Below, in pieces: positions 30,923 to 41,918 of a DNA stretch of 44,778 bases. A model generated the notes under the pieces. That model did no database searches, was not told the origin of the DNA, and saw only the letters and a program-made list of their open reading frames with translations. Origin of the DNA: Nemertoderma westbladi (Eukaryota; Xenacoelomorpha; Nemertodermatida; Nemertodermatidae); assembly GCA_032718475.1 (NCBI GenBank), contig JAUCBJ010004701.1, forward strand, positions 1 through 44,778, in the 5' to 3' direction. The position numbers and the translations under genes are program-made. Every line of letters starts with the position of its first letter. Positions within the stretch are counted from its first letter, which is position 1.

Positions 30923-31382
30923 GTACTAGTAACTAGTACTCCTCTACGGGAGTCCATGCTGGGCTCTAACTGCTGAGGACACCAAATCTCTGGATGGCAC
31001 ATTCACAAGAATGCTACGCCGGGTTCATTGTGTCAAGTACAATGCACACATCTCCAACCAGACACTATATAACATTGGAGGTGTCTCATTGGTTCCCCCA
31101 AGCTTGACACTAGAACAAAATCGCCTCCGCTTTGCAGGACATTGCTTTCGCCGTGAGGACCAGCCAGTGCATAATCTTGTACTTTGGCAGCCTCATGGAG
31201 TGAATAAGCAAGGTGGACAGCCCATGACTTTCTTGAGACGCATCTTAAAGGACACTGGCCTTAAAGATGCGGATGATCTAGCAAATGTCATGGGTGATAG
31301 GGAGTTGTGGCGGTGCAATTTTGTCGACAAGCCGGCACAGCATTCTTAAAAATGCAGCTAGTAGCAGCGATCCTAGTAGTCC
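30923..31382 (+). mobile_element. LINE N, 5'-truncated copy 4
   Basis: The last 450 bp of LINE N, flanked by a 12-bp direct repeat TACATAACAGTA (30911-30922 and 31383-31394). The open frame 31011-31349 encodes only the C-terminal region (RRVHCVKYNAHISNQTLYN to the stop after DKPAQHS). The 3' end is ...CGATCCTAGTAGT. A typical incomplete LINE insertion. Confidence 0.9.
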
Positions 31383-31421
31383 TACATAACAGTATAAATA
31401 CGATATACAAAATACAGTAAA

Positions 31422-31491
31422 CGGTCCGTCAAATTCAAACAATAACCAAACCACTTTCTGAATTTGGTTTCTGTTTGAATCGGACGGCAGG
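31422..31491. repeat. Short inverted repeat
   Basis: CCGTCAAATTCAAACAATAA faces TTTCTGTTTGAATCGGACGG with about a 30-bp spacer; a hairpin of unknown role. Confidence 0.5.
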
Positions 31492-31626
31492 CCATTTGAT
31501 AGGTTTACCTACTACTCCCTACTACCAGCAGGCACGGCCACCGGTATAACGACTGTATAATAAGCACCCCACTTCACTACTACAGTATCAAATTGCAAGT
31601 CTACATGTACTCTGAATCTGAACTAA

Positions 31627-31913
31627 AGTAAAGTAAAGTAAATTTTCTTCGGCCGATAGGCCAGGGATTACGCACAAAGTCTGACGACTTATTTCCAGTG
31701 CGGTCCCCCCAGAACTTTACTCCCCAGAGGAAACTCCAGTACTCATTTAGCTACCACTTAAGGATGCAAGGCAGAGATGCGCCCTGGCTGGTCCCTTTAA
31801 AGCATTCGTGCCGAAACGAAAACTGCCCTGGCCCATGTGAGGATCGAACCCACTACCTACAGGAGATGTGAATTCAATGCAACCACTACACCACGGTGGA
31901 ACCGTGGTGTAGT
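31627..31913 (-). mobile_element. tRNA-derived SINE, intact reference copy
   Basis: On the minus strand it starts with a hairpin (ACTACACCACGGT - TCC - ACCGTGGTGTAGT), then A-box-like TGGTGTAGTGGTTGC and B-box-like GGGTTCGATCC, as in tRNA-derived RNA polymerase III promoters. A unique body follows (CCAGGGCAG...CTTCGTTTCGGCACGAATGC region) and an ACTTT-repeat tail (plus strand AAGTAAAGTAAAGTAAA). About 287 bp. A second copy at 36082-41975 is split by insertions, which this copy allows to be mapped exactly. Confidence 0.8.
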
Positions 31914-32049
31914 GCACTACTTACTTAACTTAGATAGTACAGTTAAGCAGCTACGCCTTACTGACTTCACCATGTGCATAAAGTGTATAATGGTACGTGT
32001 CCCAATTACCTAATCAAAAATTCAACAGTAAATTCAACAGAAAATTCAA

Positions 32050-32805
32050 CCAAGGGAACGAAGACGTTCTTCATATGTAAATTCCTGCAGGGAAGGAACA
32101 ATCTTGGTGGCGCGATGCTGCACAAGTTCTAACAGGTCGATGTCTTTCTGTTTGTAGGGGCACCAAACTACTGTAGCATACCGTACTCCTGTACTCGAGA
32201 AGTTGTCTTATAGCAGCTCGATGCAGGTTGAGAAACATACGACAGTACGAGGCTCCGTAAAGGTAAATGTATGTTTCACAAGATTTAGAACACGCGTTGC
32301 TCTGGCTGCTATGATAGAACAGTGAGTGGAGAATGAAAGATTAGAACTGAACGTTGCACCAAGATCCTTTTCTTCATTGACACATTCTAGAATGGTACCA
32401 TTCATGGAATAGGATGACTGCGGATTCTTACGTCCAAGAAGAACTACTTTACACTTAGCTGGGGTGAACTTAATATGCCAATGATTTGCCCAATCAGCAA
32501 GTGAGTCTAAGTCAGCCTGGAGACAATCAATATCTGCAGAACTGTGGATTGGCCTTTAAATCTTGGTGTCATCAACAAACACCTTACAAATGGACGATAC
32601 GACATCAGGAATGTCATTCACAAATATTAGGAACAAAAAATAGGGACAGTCGCCGTTCGCTTTCTTGGGGGACACCACTGGAGACCACACGGGAACTACT
32701 TAGTACACCATTTACACGTACACATTGGGGACGATTAGAGAGGAAATCGCTGATCCATTCTGCCACACTACCTTGGATTCCATATGCCTGTATGTATGCG
32801 TTCAT
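32050..32805 (-). pseudogene. CR1/L2-like LINE reverse transcriptase remnant
   Basis: On the minus strand: YGIQGSVAEWISDFLSNRPQ and SGVPQES (RT palm before the catalytic box), then a gap, then CVNEEKDLGATFSSNLSFS (thumb-side motif typical of CR1/L2 RT) and C-terminal DIDLLELVQHRATKIVPSLQ followed by YEERLRSLG. The catalytic YADD is not recognisable, and stops and frame changes interrupt it. Clearly a different family from LINE N. Confidence 0.85.
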
Positions 32806-32857
32806 GTAGGCCTATTTCTTTATTTAGTCTTTACTTAAGTTTAGTTTTACTTTACAT

Positions 32858-33403
32858 TAGTTTATGTATTTCTTTCTACCTTTGTCCGTCCTTCCGTCTG
32901 TTGGTCGATCTGTTAACGCATGTTTGAAGGCGAATAAACATTCTTCAATGGAATTAACTATATAGGCCAAGGTTGAAATATTGAGACCCCCATACATAGC
33001 CATACGCTAATAATCTTACGAACTAAAGAGCGATTCCACTGCCATTATCCAACATATTCCGGGAAATACGTAGTGATACTGTACCCGTTCCAGCTTGTGA
33101 GCCATCCTATACAGTATGTGCCGATGAACTCCCGGAATATGTTGGGTACCGGTATCTGAAGGAGGATTTCGCCTGTGTTGTGAGGGACGATTTATAGTCG
33201 ATTGCATCGACAAATGGCAGTGGAATCGCTCTTTGGTTCGCAAGATTATTAGCTTATGGCTGTATGGGGGTCTCAATATTTCAACCTTGGCCTATATAAT
33301 TAATTCCATCGAAGATTTATGTTTATTTTTCTTCAAACATTCGGCGACAGATCGACCAACAGACGGAAGGACAGACAAAGGTAGAAAGAAATGCATATAA
33401 ACT
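32858..33403. repeat. 546-bp foldback (imperfect palindrome)
   Basis: Left arm 32858-33060 and right arm about 33213-33403 are reverse complements with small gaps. Outer words are TTTCTTTCTACCTTTGTCCG against CGGACAAAGGTAGAAAGAAA-like sequence on the right. Inner words are GAGCGATTCCACTGCCATT against AATGGCAGTGGAATCGCTC. A nearly repeated CATATTCCGGGA/TCCCGGAATATG sits in the central part. No ORF. Confidence 0.85.
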
Positions 33404-35376
33404 GCTTAACCAACACTGTAGACCTAACTGGTAAACAGTATTGTTGTATTGCAGAATAATGAATTAACTATTTAGAGTGTTGTCCGGACCTTTTTTGTGT
33501 TGTCCTCAGACTTTTGACTGTTTTCAGTGTTTTCCTGTGACCTGCCGGCGATATGGGGAGCTGAAACTTGGCAGAATTAATTTTAGGACTGCGTTCTACT
33601 GTTATCAGGTTATTCACATTCTTTTATGGTCATTTTTGATAATTGTCAACAATTTTTTTGACTGTAGCTGACTGTTGTCACCGATTTTAGGGGATACTAC
33701 CGGTAACTACTGTACAGTAATAACTAGTGGGGTTTCAACTAGATATTATTGAATAAATCACAAATTACAAAAGATTTCTTTGTTTTAGAAATTTAGTAAT
33801 TAATTTTGCAATAGTAATAGGTTCAGTTTCATCCATTGATTCCGATGAACACTATAAATAATTTTACTTATTTATGCACAGCGTAATCAATTAGAAAATC
33901 TTTAAACCAAATTCTGCCCGTAACATAGGATCTGCCATTCTGCCCACCCACCCACCCACCCCCCCCCCCTCTCTTGAACCCTGCTAGGTATATTCTATCT
34001 AGATAGTCTGTCGGCTAAAATAAATATAATCATAGAGTTTAGCTAAAGAATCACTGACTGAAATTCCTCTGTAATTATTAAATAGAAAAGATGGTCCTTT
34101 TTTTTTAAACAAATTGTTAGTTTACTATATGCCCCTTGCCCATTCTATCGGTGTAATTCTCGATAAGAAAATTGCATTCAATATTCAAAAGAAAACATAC
34201 TTTGAAATTAACTGATAAACATTTAATTAAGGTCGGAGCTATTCCTGACGCACTTTTTTATGATTTTAGAGAACGGAATGCATTATTTACTTCCATTGGG
34301 TTTATCGGATTTATATGTTATATACAGGTATAGGGGACATTTCTGTTGAGAACATATTGTCTCATATTTTATTACTGAACTGCTATATCTTGTGAACCGC
34401 ATGGTATTGTTTTATCATATGATTATCAGATTATCGTGAATAAATATATAAATTAAATACACTGAAATTATAATAATATTAACGCTGAATACGCGTACTG
34501 AAGTTATGCCCGGAGCTATGTGTAGCTACTACGCGTAGTTAATGTTAAAACTCTGAAGCTGGTGATGTATGACCCAATATAACGAACTACGCCTAGCTAA
34601 ACTACTTCAACTTCAACCAAATAACTTCAACTTCAACTTAAACTTAGGCCTACGAGTCGTTTGAAAAGATTATAACCGGATCTTTGAATAGTCTGACAGT
34701 CTGACAGTGGACAGTCAGACAGTCTTACACGTACAACTGTACAACTCAACTACCGGTACCTGTAGACCAGTAGACCTGACTGCAGACTGTGCTGTGACTA
34801 GGCCCATGGCCAGATGGCCATGCTGCCATGTTAATTTGGAAAAGAAATCAATCGACCAATCAAGCCAGGACAACCTGCCAGGTACCGGTAGCCCTAATTC
34901 AGTAATTACTGAAATGAATTAGCTTCGCTACGGTACTTCAGTACTTACTTACCACTTACAGACTTACTGCAGTACTGACTTATGCCTTGCAGACTTCTGC
35001 ATTCTGACTGTCTGGTCTTAACCATTAACTGCTCCTGTGCTCGCGCTATACTGCTATAGGCCTACATTTCTAATCTAAGGTTACAGGTCAAAACGAACCT
35101 CGGTCTGTCGGTTAAAACATAAAAAATAGGGCCTACCTACCCGATCAATAGGCCTATAGCAATACCAATAACGTGTGACGGTGACCCATATTTCGGGTAC
35201 CGGTCAGCCGGTACGTTTTAACTTAGGGACCCACAAGACTGAAAGACATTAGGCCCTATACATTAGGCCTATACCCTGATACCAGTCTGCCAGTATACTG
35301 TTATAGTCATCCTAACAAATATTCCTACAACCAATCAATATCGTTACCGGTACCTGTAGTTCCTGAGATATAAAGG
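33404..35376. other. No gene seen (2 kb)
   Basis: AT-rich with an 11-C run (33959-33969), short GACAGTCTGACAGT repeats (34692-34725), CTTCAACTTCAAC repeats (34607-34640) and many TAGGCCTA words. Short ORFs (33477-33671, 34707-34922) lack domains and splice context. Confidence 0.45.
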
Positions 35377-35480
35377 GAAAGGAGCAGGTTACAGTGACGA
35401 TTTAATCGAATCAAAACAATAAACGAGAGTCAATAGCACAGGCAGACAGGTTAAGCCTACAGTTTATTTTTGCTTTTTAT
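35377..35480 (+). repeat. Dispersed repeat family E, diverged copy 3
   Basis: GGAGCAGGTTACAGTGAC, AACAATAAACGAGAGTCAAT and ACAGTTTATTTTTG align with family E at 3797 and 9468. Confidence 0.55.
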
Positions 35481-35716
35481 TTTTGTACTACCAAAACCAG
35501 AAAACGCAGGCCTACCGGTACCCAATGCTGCAATGCATCATTGTTGAAACGTACAGTATTTGGGTACGTTTTTTTCGGGTATGTTTTAACCAGGGTACGT
35601 TTTCACTTGTTCCCCTAACTGCAGAACTGCCTAATCTAACAGCTCCCACATGCCACAGTCCCAACCTGCTGACCTGGCTGTGTTTAGGGGGTCGAGTTAA
35701 TTGTTAATACAGTAAT

Positions 35717-35817
35717 ATGGATGCGGATATGGAGGATTCCAACTCAGGTTCTATAAGCCCAAATTCTGGTTTGTGTGATGTCATGCCAACAATATCTGAA
35801 GATTCCTTAATACAAAG
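35717..35817 (+). CDS. Candidate first coding exon, unknown acidic protein
   Basis: ATG at 35717 opens MDADMEDSNSGSISPNSGLC and continues to ...ISEDSLIQ, ending AAAG|GTGAGC, a strong 5' splice site. 33 codons plus 2 bases. It is Ser/Asp/Glu-rich, with no signal peptide and no known domain. An upstream in-frame TAA (35705-35707) suits a first exon. The only phase-matched acceptor I noticed nearby is at 36830, inside a transposable element; the true downstream exons may lie beyond the window or be lost. Short for a CDS call, hence moderate confidence. Confidence 0.4.
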
Positions 35818-36830
35818 GTGAGCTCATCCATTCATTCATACACTATCTGACAGTCTGACTATCCTAGTAAGCCAGTACACAGTAAGCATAAGCATATACC
35901 ATACTGCTGAGATTGATATTATTTATTGAGGACTGATATAGTATAGGACTGTAGGAAGGAATGAAACAACAACTGGTAAAGATATGCACGACAAACTGAA
36001 AGTATTTAACACTGATTTAACACAAGGCACAAAATCGAATTAGTCAGTTAGTTAAAATCACAAATTGACTTTTAAAAAGTAAAGTAAAAAGTAAAGTAAA
36101 TTTTCTTCGGCTGCTAGGCCAGGGATTACGCGCAAATTTCCAGTGCGGTCCCCCCAGAACTTTACTCCCCAGACAGTAGGGAACATACCCTTAAATAAGC
36201 TCCAAAAGTGGGTTCTTATTTAAGGAAAATGGCTCTTATTTAGGGGTTTTTGTGCCTTTTTTGGATATTTTTTCGACATAATATGCAAGAACTTGTTTCA
36301 GGAAAAAATACCGCATAATTTTATTTCACAATATAAAAGTTGGGTCGTTCTTGAACATAATGTAATGCAAAAAACCAGACCCCAAGAAATTTGATTGACA
36401 AGACCCCTAGATCCCTTCCTATAATAAATGTATAAAAAACCAGAAAACATTTCACCGTCCGGTCTGCCGGTTTTTTTTCTACAAGCGTTTTAAAATTGCA
36501 TCAAAAATACGACCAGTTCCTAAATAAGAGGGATTTTTTAAATTTACCTTATTTAAGACATCGAAATTGTACACATAAATACTAAAAGTCCTTAAATAAG
36601 AACTTTTTGACATGGGTTTCTTATTTAGGCATACAATTTCATTCCAAAATCCGCATACTCCTTAAGTAAATTAAATATTTCTCATTTCTCATATATTAAA
36701 TTAAATAAATTAAATTAAATAAATTAAATTAAATAAATTAAATTAAATATCCTTATATAATATCTCTTATAACCTCGTTTCGTTATCTGCTTATGACAGT
36801 TATGACCTCCTAACTGGCTAACCTTTACAG

Positions 36831-36876
36831 GACATTGCAAGATGCAGAGATAAGGGAGCTTCTGAGCTTAATTTGA
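36831..36876 (+). CDS. Possible trapped terminal exon inside element 1
   Basis: Preceded by CTAACCTTTACAG, a good 3' splice site with a CTAAC branch-like word. Joining to the exon at 35717-35817 keeps the frame (ag|g) and adds TLQDAEIRELLSLI then TGA, giving a 48-aa product. It lies between the left arm of element 1 and the minisatellite, so if used it is an exon supplied by the element. A chance match cannot be excluded. Confidence 0.25.
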
Positions 36877-36887
36877 TAGGTGCAAAA

Positions 36888-38410
36888 ATGCACAACGAGC
36901 AACAATGACCAACAATAAGCAACAACGAGCAACAAATGAACATTGAGCAACAATGAGCAACAACGAGTAACAACAAGCAACTACGACACTACGAGTTACT
37001 TTGAGCAACAACGAGCAACAATGAGCAACAACGAGTAACATTGAGCAACAATGAGCAATAATAAAGTACAACAACGAGCAATAATGGGGAACAACGACTG
37101 AATGAGCAACAATGAGCAACTACGACACTACGAGTAACATTGAGCAACAACGAGCAACAATGAGCAACATTGAGCAACAATGAGCAATAATAAAGTACAA
37201 CAACGATCAATAATGAGGAACAACGACTGAACGAGCAACAACGAGTAACAATGAGCAACTACGACACTACGAGTAACATTGAGTAACAATGAGAAACAAT
37301 GAGCAACAACGAGCAAAAATGAGCAATAATAAAGTACAACAACGAGCAACAATGAATAACAGCGAGAAACAACGAACAACAATGAGCTATAATGAGGAAC
37401 AACGACTGAACGAGCAACAACGAGTAACAATGAGCAACTACGACACTGCGAGTAACATTGAGTAACAATGAGCAACAATGAGCAAAAATGAGCAATAATA
37501 AAGTACAACAACGAGCAACAATGAATAACAGCAAGAAACAACGAGCAACAATGAGCAATAATGAGGAACAACGACTGAACGAGCAACAACGAGTAACATT
37601 GAGAAACAACGAGCAACAATGAGCAATAATAAAGTACAACAACGAGCAACAATGAGCAACAACGAGAAACAGTGAGCAACAACGACTGAACAAGCAATAA
37701 TAAAGTACAACAACAAGCAACAATGAGCAACAACGAGTAACAATGAGTAATAATGAGCAACAATGAGCAATAAAAAAAGTACAACAACGAGAAACAACGA
37801 CCAATAATTAGGACATGAGGAACAACGAGTAACAATGAGCAACAATGAAAATGAGTAACAACGAGTAACATTGAGCAATAATAAAGTATAACAACGAGTA
37901 ACATTGAGCAACAACGAGCAACACTGAGCAACAATGAGCAATAATAAAGAACAACAACGAGAAACAACTAGCAATAATGAGCAACAACGACTGAACGAGC
38001 AACAACGAGTTATATTGAGCAACAACGAGTTATATTGAGCAACAATGAGCAATAATAAAGTACAACAATGAGCAACAACGACTGAACGAGCAACAACGAG
38101 TAATATTGAGCAACAATGAGCAATAATAAAGTACAACAACGAGAAACAACTAGCAACAATGAGGAACAACGATTGAACGAGCAATAATAAAGTACAACAA
38201 CGAGCAACAATGAGCATCAATGAGCAATAATGAGCAACAACAAGCAACAACGAGCAATAATAGAGTACAACGAGCAACAACGAGCAATAATAAAGTACAA
38301 CTAACGAGCAACAATGAGCACCAACAAGCAACAATGACCAACAACGAGCAACAATGACCAACAACGAGAAATAATAAAGCACAACGAGCAGCAATGAGCA
38401 ACAACGAGCA
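36888..38410 (+). repeat. 9-10-bp-based minisatellite with AATAAA words
   Basis: About 1.5 kb of units like GAGCAACAA(C/T) with higher-order blocks (GCAATAATAAAGTACAACAA and GGAACAACGACTGAACGAGC) recurring every 60-150 bp. AATAAA occurs in many blocks. The very long minus-strand frames (LLLVVARCCSLL) are repeat by-products: they overlap in all three frames. Confidence 0.95.
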
Positions 38411-38437
38411 ATAAACTGTGTCGAACCGGATTGAATG

Positions 38438-38770
38438 TGGGGGAGAGCCACGTTCAAGTGAGCGAAGCCTTAGCATATGGGTGCTATTAACGAGTTGTCT
38501 GTCGTCGTTGTAAATTTTTTATCGCTAATAACTTGGTCATTCCTTGATGAAATTAAACGAAACTTGGTATGTATGTAGTCTGTCAAAAGATTAGAAATAA
38601 TCTGAAGTTTGGTAAAAAGCAAACGAAAGCAATGAGGCAAATTAAGGAGACGAGTATTGTGTTGAACGACCTCTGACTAACGAAAGACAACATGTTAATG
38701 GGGTGGGGCCCCTATCAGCTAGGGCTAGCTAAGACTTTGCTCACTTCATGCTGCGCAAAGGTCCCACGAA
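38438..38770 (+). repeat. Dispersed repeat family D, copy in element 1
   Basis: Head GAGAGCCACGTTCAAGTGAG, body TTCCTTGATGAAATTAAACG and tail TGCTGCGCAAAGGTCCCACG match copy 1 at 3057-3380. The 3' tail read in reverse gives CAGGTTCGTGGGAC, so a GTTCGTGGG word like the one at the gene A donor is also present here. Confidence 0.75.
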
Positions 38771-39317
38771 CCTGTCCCACTGTTGCCTGAGCCAGTTGAG
38801 ACAAAACGTCATCCAGTCATCATCTTTAACCTTCATAACGTCTATCAACTGCCCGACCGAACCATCTTTGTGCCTATTGACATGACATTGACATTGGTTT
38901 TTTTTTCACACATTTCAATTCAAGTACAAGTAGGCCTACAACATTGTGGACAATCCATCTAAGTGGGCGTAATGCGGAGCAGAAGAGGAAATGCAGGACA
39001 CAAGTTAGTTTTTCGAAACTGTGCGGCGATGTCCGTCCAGTTACTTGAGTCATGTCTCATCGAAATACTTGACAATGTGTATGTGCGCTCAGATGGGCTA
39101 TTCTTTTGAATATCAATGGGCTATTCTATGCTACCGTGTGAGGTAAGAATGCCAGTGCTAGCAACTATATGATACCGGTACGATATTCTATAGAGGATTT
39201 ATAGAGTGCAGTGCAACCATTGTCCTTATCCTTAACCCAACAATTAGCAATATACAGACTGACATAAATCAAAGAATTATGAAAAAGTGTAGGCCTAACA
39301 CATACTGTAAGGAATAA
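38771..39317. other. Element 1 interior, right part; nothing recognised
   Basis: No ORF or repeat boundary identified. Confidence 0.4.
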
Positions 39318-39904
39318 GGAATATTTATTTTATTTAAGGAATGTGCAGATTTTGGAATACAATTGTATTCCTAAATGAGAAACCCAGGTCAAAAAGTTCT
39401 TATTTAGGGACTTTTAGTATTTATGTGTACAATTTCGATATCTTAAATAAGGTAAATTTAAAAAATCCCCCTTATTTAGGAACTAGTCGTATTTTTGATG
39501 CAATTTTAAAACGCTTGTAGAAAAAAAACCGGACGGTGAAATGTTTTCTGGTTTTTTGCTTTATGTTCAAGAAAGACCCAACTTTTATATTGTGAAATAA
39601 AATTATGCGGTATTTTTTCCTGAAACAAGTTATTGCATATTATATCGAAAAAATATCCAAAAAAGGCCCAAAAACCCCTAAATAAGAGCCATTTTCCTTA
39701 AATAAGAACCTACTTTTGGAGCTTATTTAAGGGTATGTTCCCTACTGCCAGAGGAAACTCCAGTACTCATTTGGCTACCACTTAAGGATGCAAGGCAGAG
39801 CCAGAGATGCGCCCTGGCTGGTCCCTTTAAAGCATTCGTGCCGAAAAGAATACTGCCCTGGCCCATGTGAGGATCGAACCCACGACCTACAGGACTGCAG
39901 GAGA

Positions 39905-41918
39905 GGGTCCTACTAAATACTACAAAAAGCACAAAAAAGCACAAAAAAGTCAAGAAAATCACAAAAAAGCACAAAAAAAGCACAAAAAAGCACAAAAAAG
40001 TAAAAAAAAAGCACAAAAAAAGTAAAAAAAAAAGCACAAAAACATTCTCACATCAAGAGAGATGGGGGGGGGGGGGGGGGCGAAAATATGAGAGATATTG
40101 TTACAGACACCCCAGGTTGGAATTCATGCATGAGCGCGCAGGTACGCTTTGTTGTTTTGAAATCACCGCGCACCTGAAATTGGCTCGTCGCGCACCTCAC
40201 AGCCTGACAGCCTCATCATAATCCAATCAAAATCGCGCAGCTCATGTCATGCATATCTCAAAAAATCGCACAGTTCATAAGAACAATTTTACATTCATAT
40301 TTTACAAGTTTGAGCGTTTTAAGCTTATCTTTACGTCTGTCTGTCTGTACGTTGAATCTAGGCTTACATAATAAATGTAATTTTTGCAACATCAAAATTG
40401 TTAATATTAAAAAATATTTTTTTAATCCACTACTATGGTGGCCCATCGGGCTCACTGCTTTTATAACAGAAAATATTATTTTAGATTACAAACAAAACAT
40501 GTACCGGTACCGGTAATTTCAAAAAAACGAATATTGAAATAGGTACCAGTCTGCCAATAATACTTTGTATAGGCCTACCTAACAATTAGGCTTAAACATA
40601 CAGTTGGCTTATAATTAAGTCATACTTATAATACATTGTTACTTTCTGACTTTACCTGTTTACTAACGTAACATCGGCATAGCATAGACCTAATAACAAT
40701 ACAACAATAGAGTAGGCCTACTACAGTACTGTAGTTAAAATAAATAGACAAATTCAGCTCCGGTTGCCGGTATTACAGTATCATGGTGAAGTGATTTGAC
40801 TGTTTGAAGAATTGTAAATGAGAAACTAATGCGAGCGCAGCGAGCGAAATTTTTTTGTGTATTTTCGTGATTTCAATTAATTTGTGGTGCGCATCAGAGG
40901 CAGAGCTGCGCGCTGAGGCGCAACGCGCATCTGTCTCACACCCGAACGCGCACCTGTCTCACCCAAACGCGCAACGCGCATCTGGTTTGCGGTCATTCGC
41001 GCAGGTACGCGTCCGAGTTTTGCAGCATGAATTCCAACCTGGCAGACACCCCCTTCCCCCCCTGACATATAAGATAAGTACGCATGAACTCCTAAACAAC
41101 ATTGCAAACAATCTGGCAGTTATAGAAATTTCAAAGTATACAGTATTGTTACAACAGCAGTGGTTAAACCCAGGCAGGAACTGTGTTTCCAACAGACGCA
41201 GATATCGTAACCAAGGCAGTTCCGACCTAAGCGAGATTCTTGCAAGTATGACTATGACTAATATCATCATACTTGTCCTCAGACGTTATCGATCGCCCAC
41301 TCGAGAGGTTCGGGCAGACCGTGATGTGATATAATTGTACAGTATGTCGATTTATCGGTGAATAAAGGCATTCCAATAATAGAATAATCGCGATTTCGGT
41401 CAACACTGACATATCCAGTTTACAAGCGCCTATGCTGCGTCGCTACATCGTTACAAGTAATTAACCAGAACGCTGATAAGTTGACATAATGTGACAAGAC
41501 AATAACAAAGTCTACTACAGTATTATAAGTTCTATCCTGATATTTGAATTGAACCATCTTTACATACTGACATTAGCCTGATATTGCACTAGGGTGCTCG
41601 TGGTAGGGCTGTACCTGTAAGTGCTAGTGCTGGACGCTGGTACTCACTCACTGGCAGCTATATGCAGATATGACATGAAAGCATACTGGACATGTGATTA
41701 TCCTTCCGGTAGCCTAGACACTGTTATAGACCTGTTCTATTACAAGCTCAATAAACATCTATCAGTTTGCTTTTTTGTGCTTTTTTTTTACTTTTTTGTG
41801 CTTTTTTTTACTTTTTTTGTGCTTTTTTGTGCTTTTTTTGTGCTTTTTTGTGCTTTTCTTGACTTTTTTGTGCTTTTTTGTGCTTGTTTTGTGCTTTTTG
41901 TAGTATTTAGTAGGACCC
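39905..41918. mobile_element. 2.0-kb inverted-repeat element 2 in the SINE
   Basis: Ends GGGTCCTACTAAATACTACA...reverse complement, continuing into A-rich (GCACAAAAAA) repeats on the left (39935-40040) and the complementary T-rich repeats on the right (41768-41900). A 10-bp direct repeat CTGCAGGAGA flanks it (39895-39904 and 41919-41928). The interior contains a 17-G run (40064-40080), element 3, a family word AACGCTGATAAGTTGACATA (41470) and unrecognised DNA. Frames at 39723-40037 and 41621-41974 translate the A/T-rich repeats and are not genes. Confidence 0.85.
40112..41042. mobile_element. hAT-like element 3 nested in element 2
   Basis: 931 bp with 18-bp perfect terminal inverted repeats CCAGGTTGGAATTCATGC and an 8-bp target duplication CAGACACC (40104-40111 and 41043-41050). 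The 8-bp duplication is characteristic of the hAT superfamily. Both subterminal zones (40128-40250 and 40880-41015) are unusually GC-rich and packed with GCGCACCTG/GCGCATCTG words in both orientations, as expected for transposase binding sites. No transposase ORF; the frame at 40855-41334 crosses the element end and is spurious. Confidence 0.85.

Larger units (their letters stand above)
36174..39747. mobile_element. 3.57-kb inverted-repeat element 1 in the SINE
   Basis: Ends CAGTAGGGAACATACCC...GGGTATGTTCCCTACTG with long inverted arms (36174-36672 and 39318-39747; the left arm has about 60 bp extra). The 5-bp target duplication CCAGA lies at 36169-36173 and 39748-39752; the intact SINE has it once. 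The interior carries an AAATTAAATTAAAT microsatellite (36690-36750), a splice-acceptor-like site (36830), a 1.5-kb minisatellite, a family D repeat and about 550 bp of unrecognised DNA. No transposase. A 5-bp duplication with CAG termini could fit a hAT-type element, but I do not assign it. Confidence 0.85.

Noticed and set aside
36868-38476. Leucine/cysteine-rich membrane proteins on the minus strand
   Set aside because: Overlapping frames across a minisatellite; all frames open because of the repeat.
40855-41334. 159-codon plus-strand ORF
   Set aside because: Crosses the boundary between the hAT-like element 3 and element 2; not a gene.
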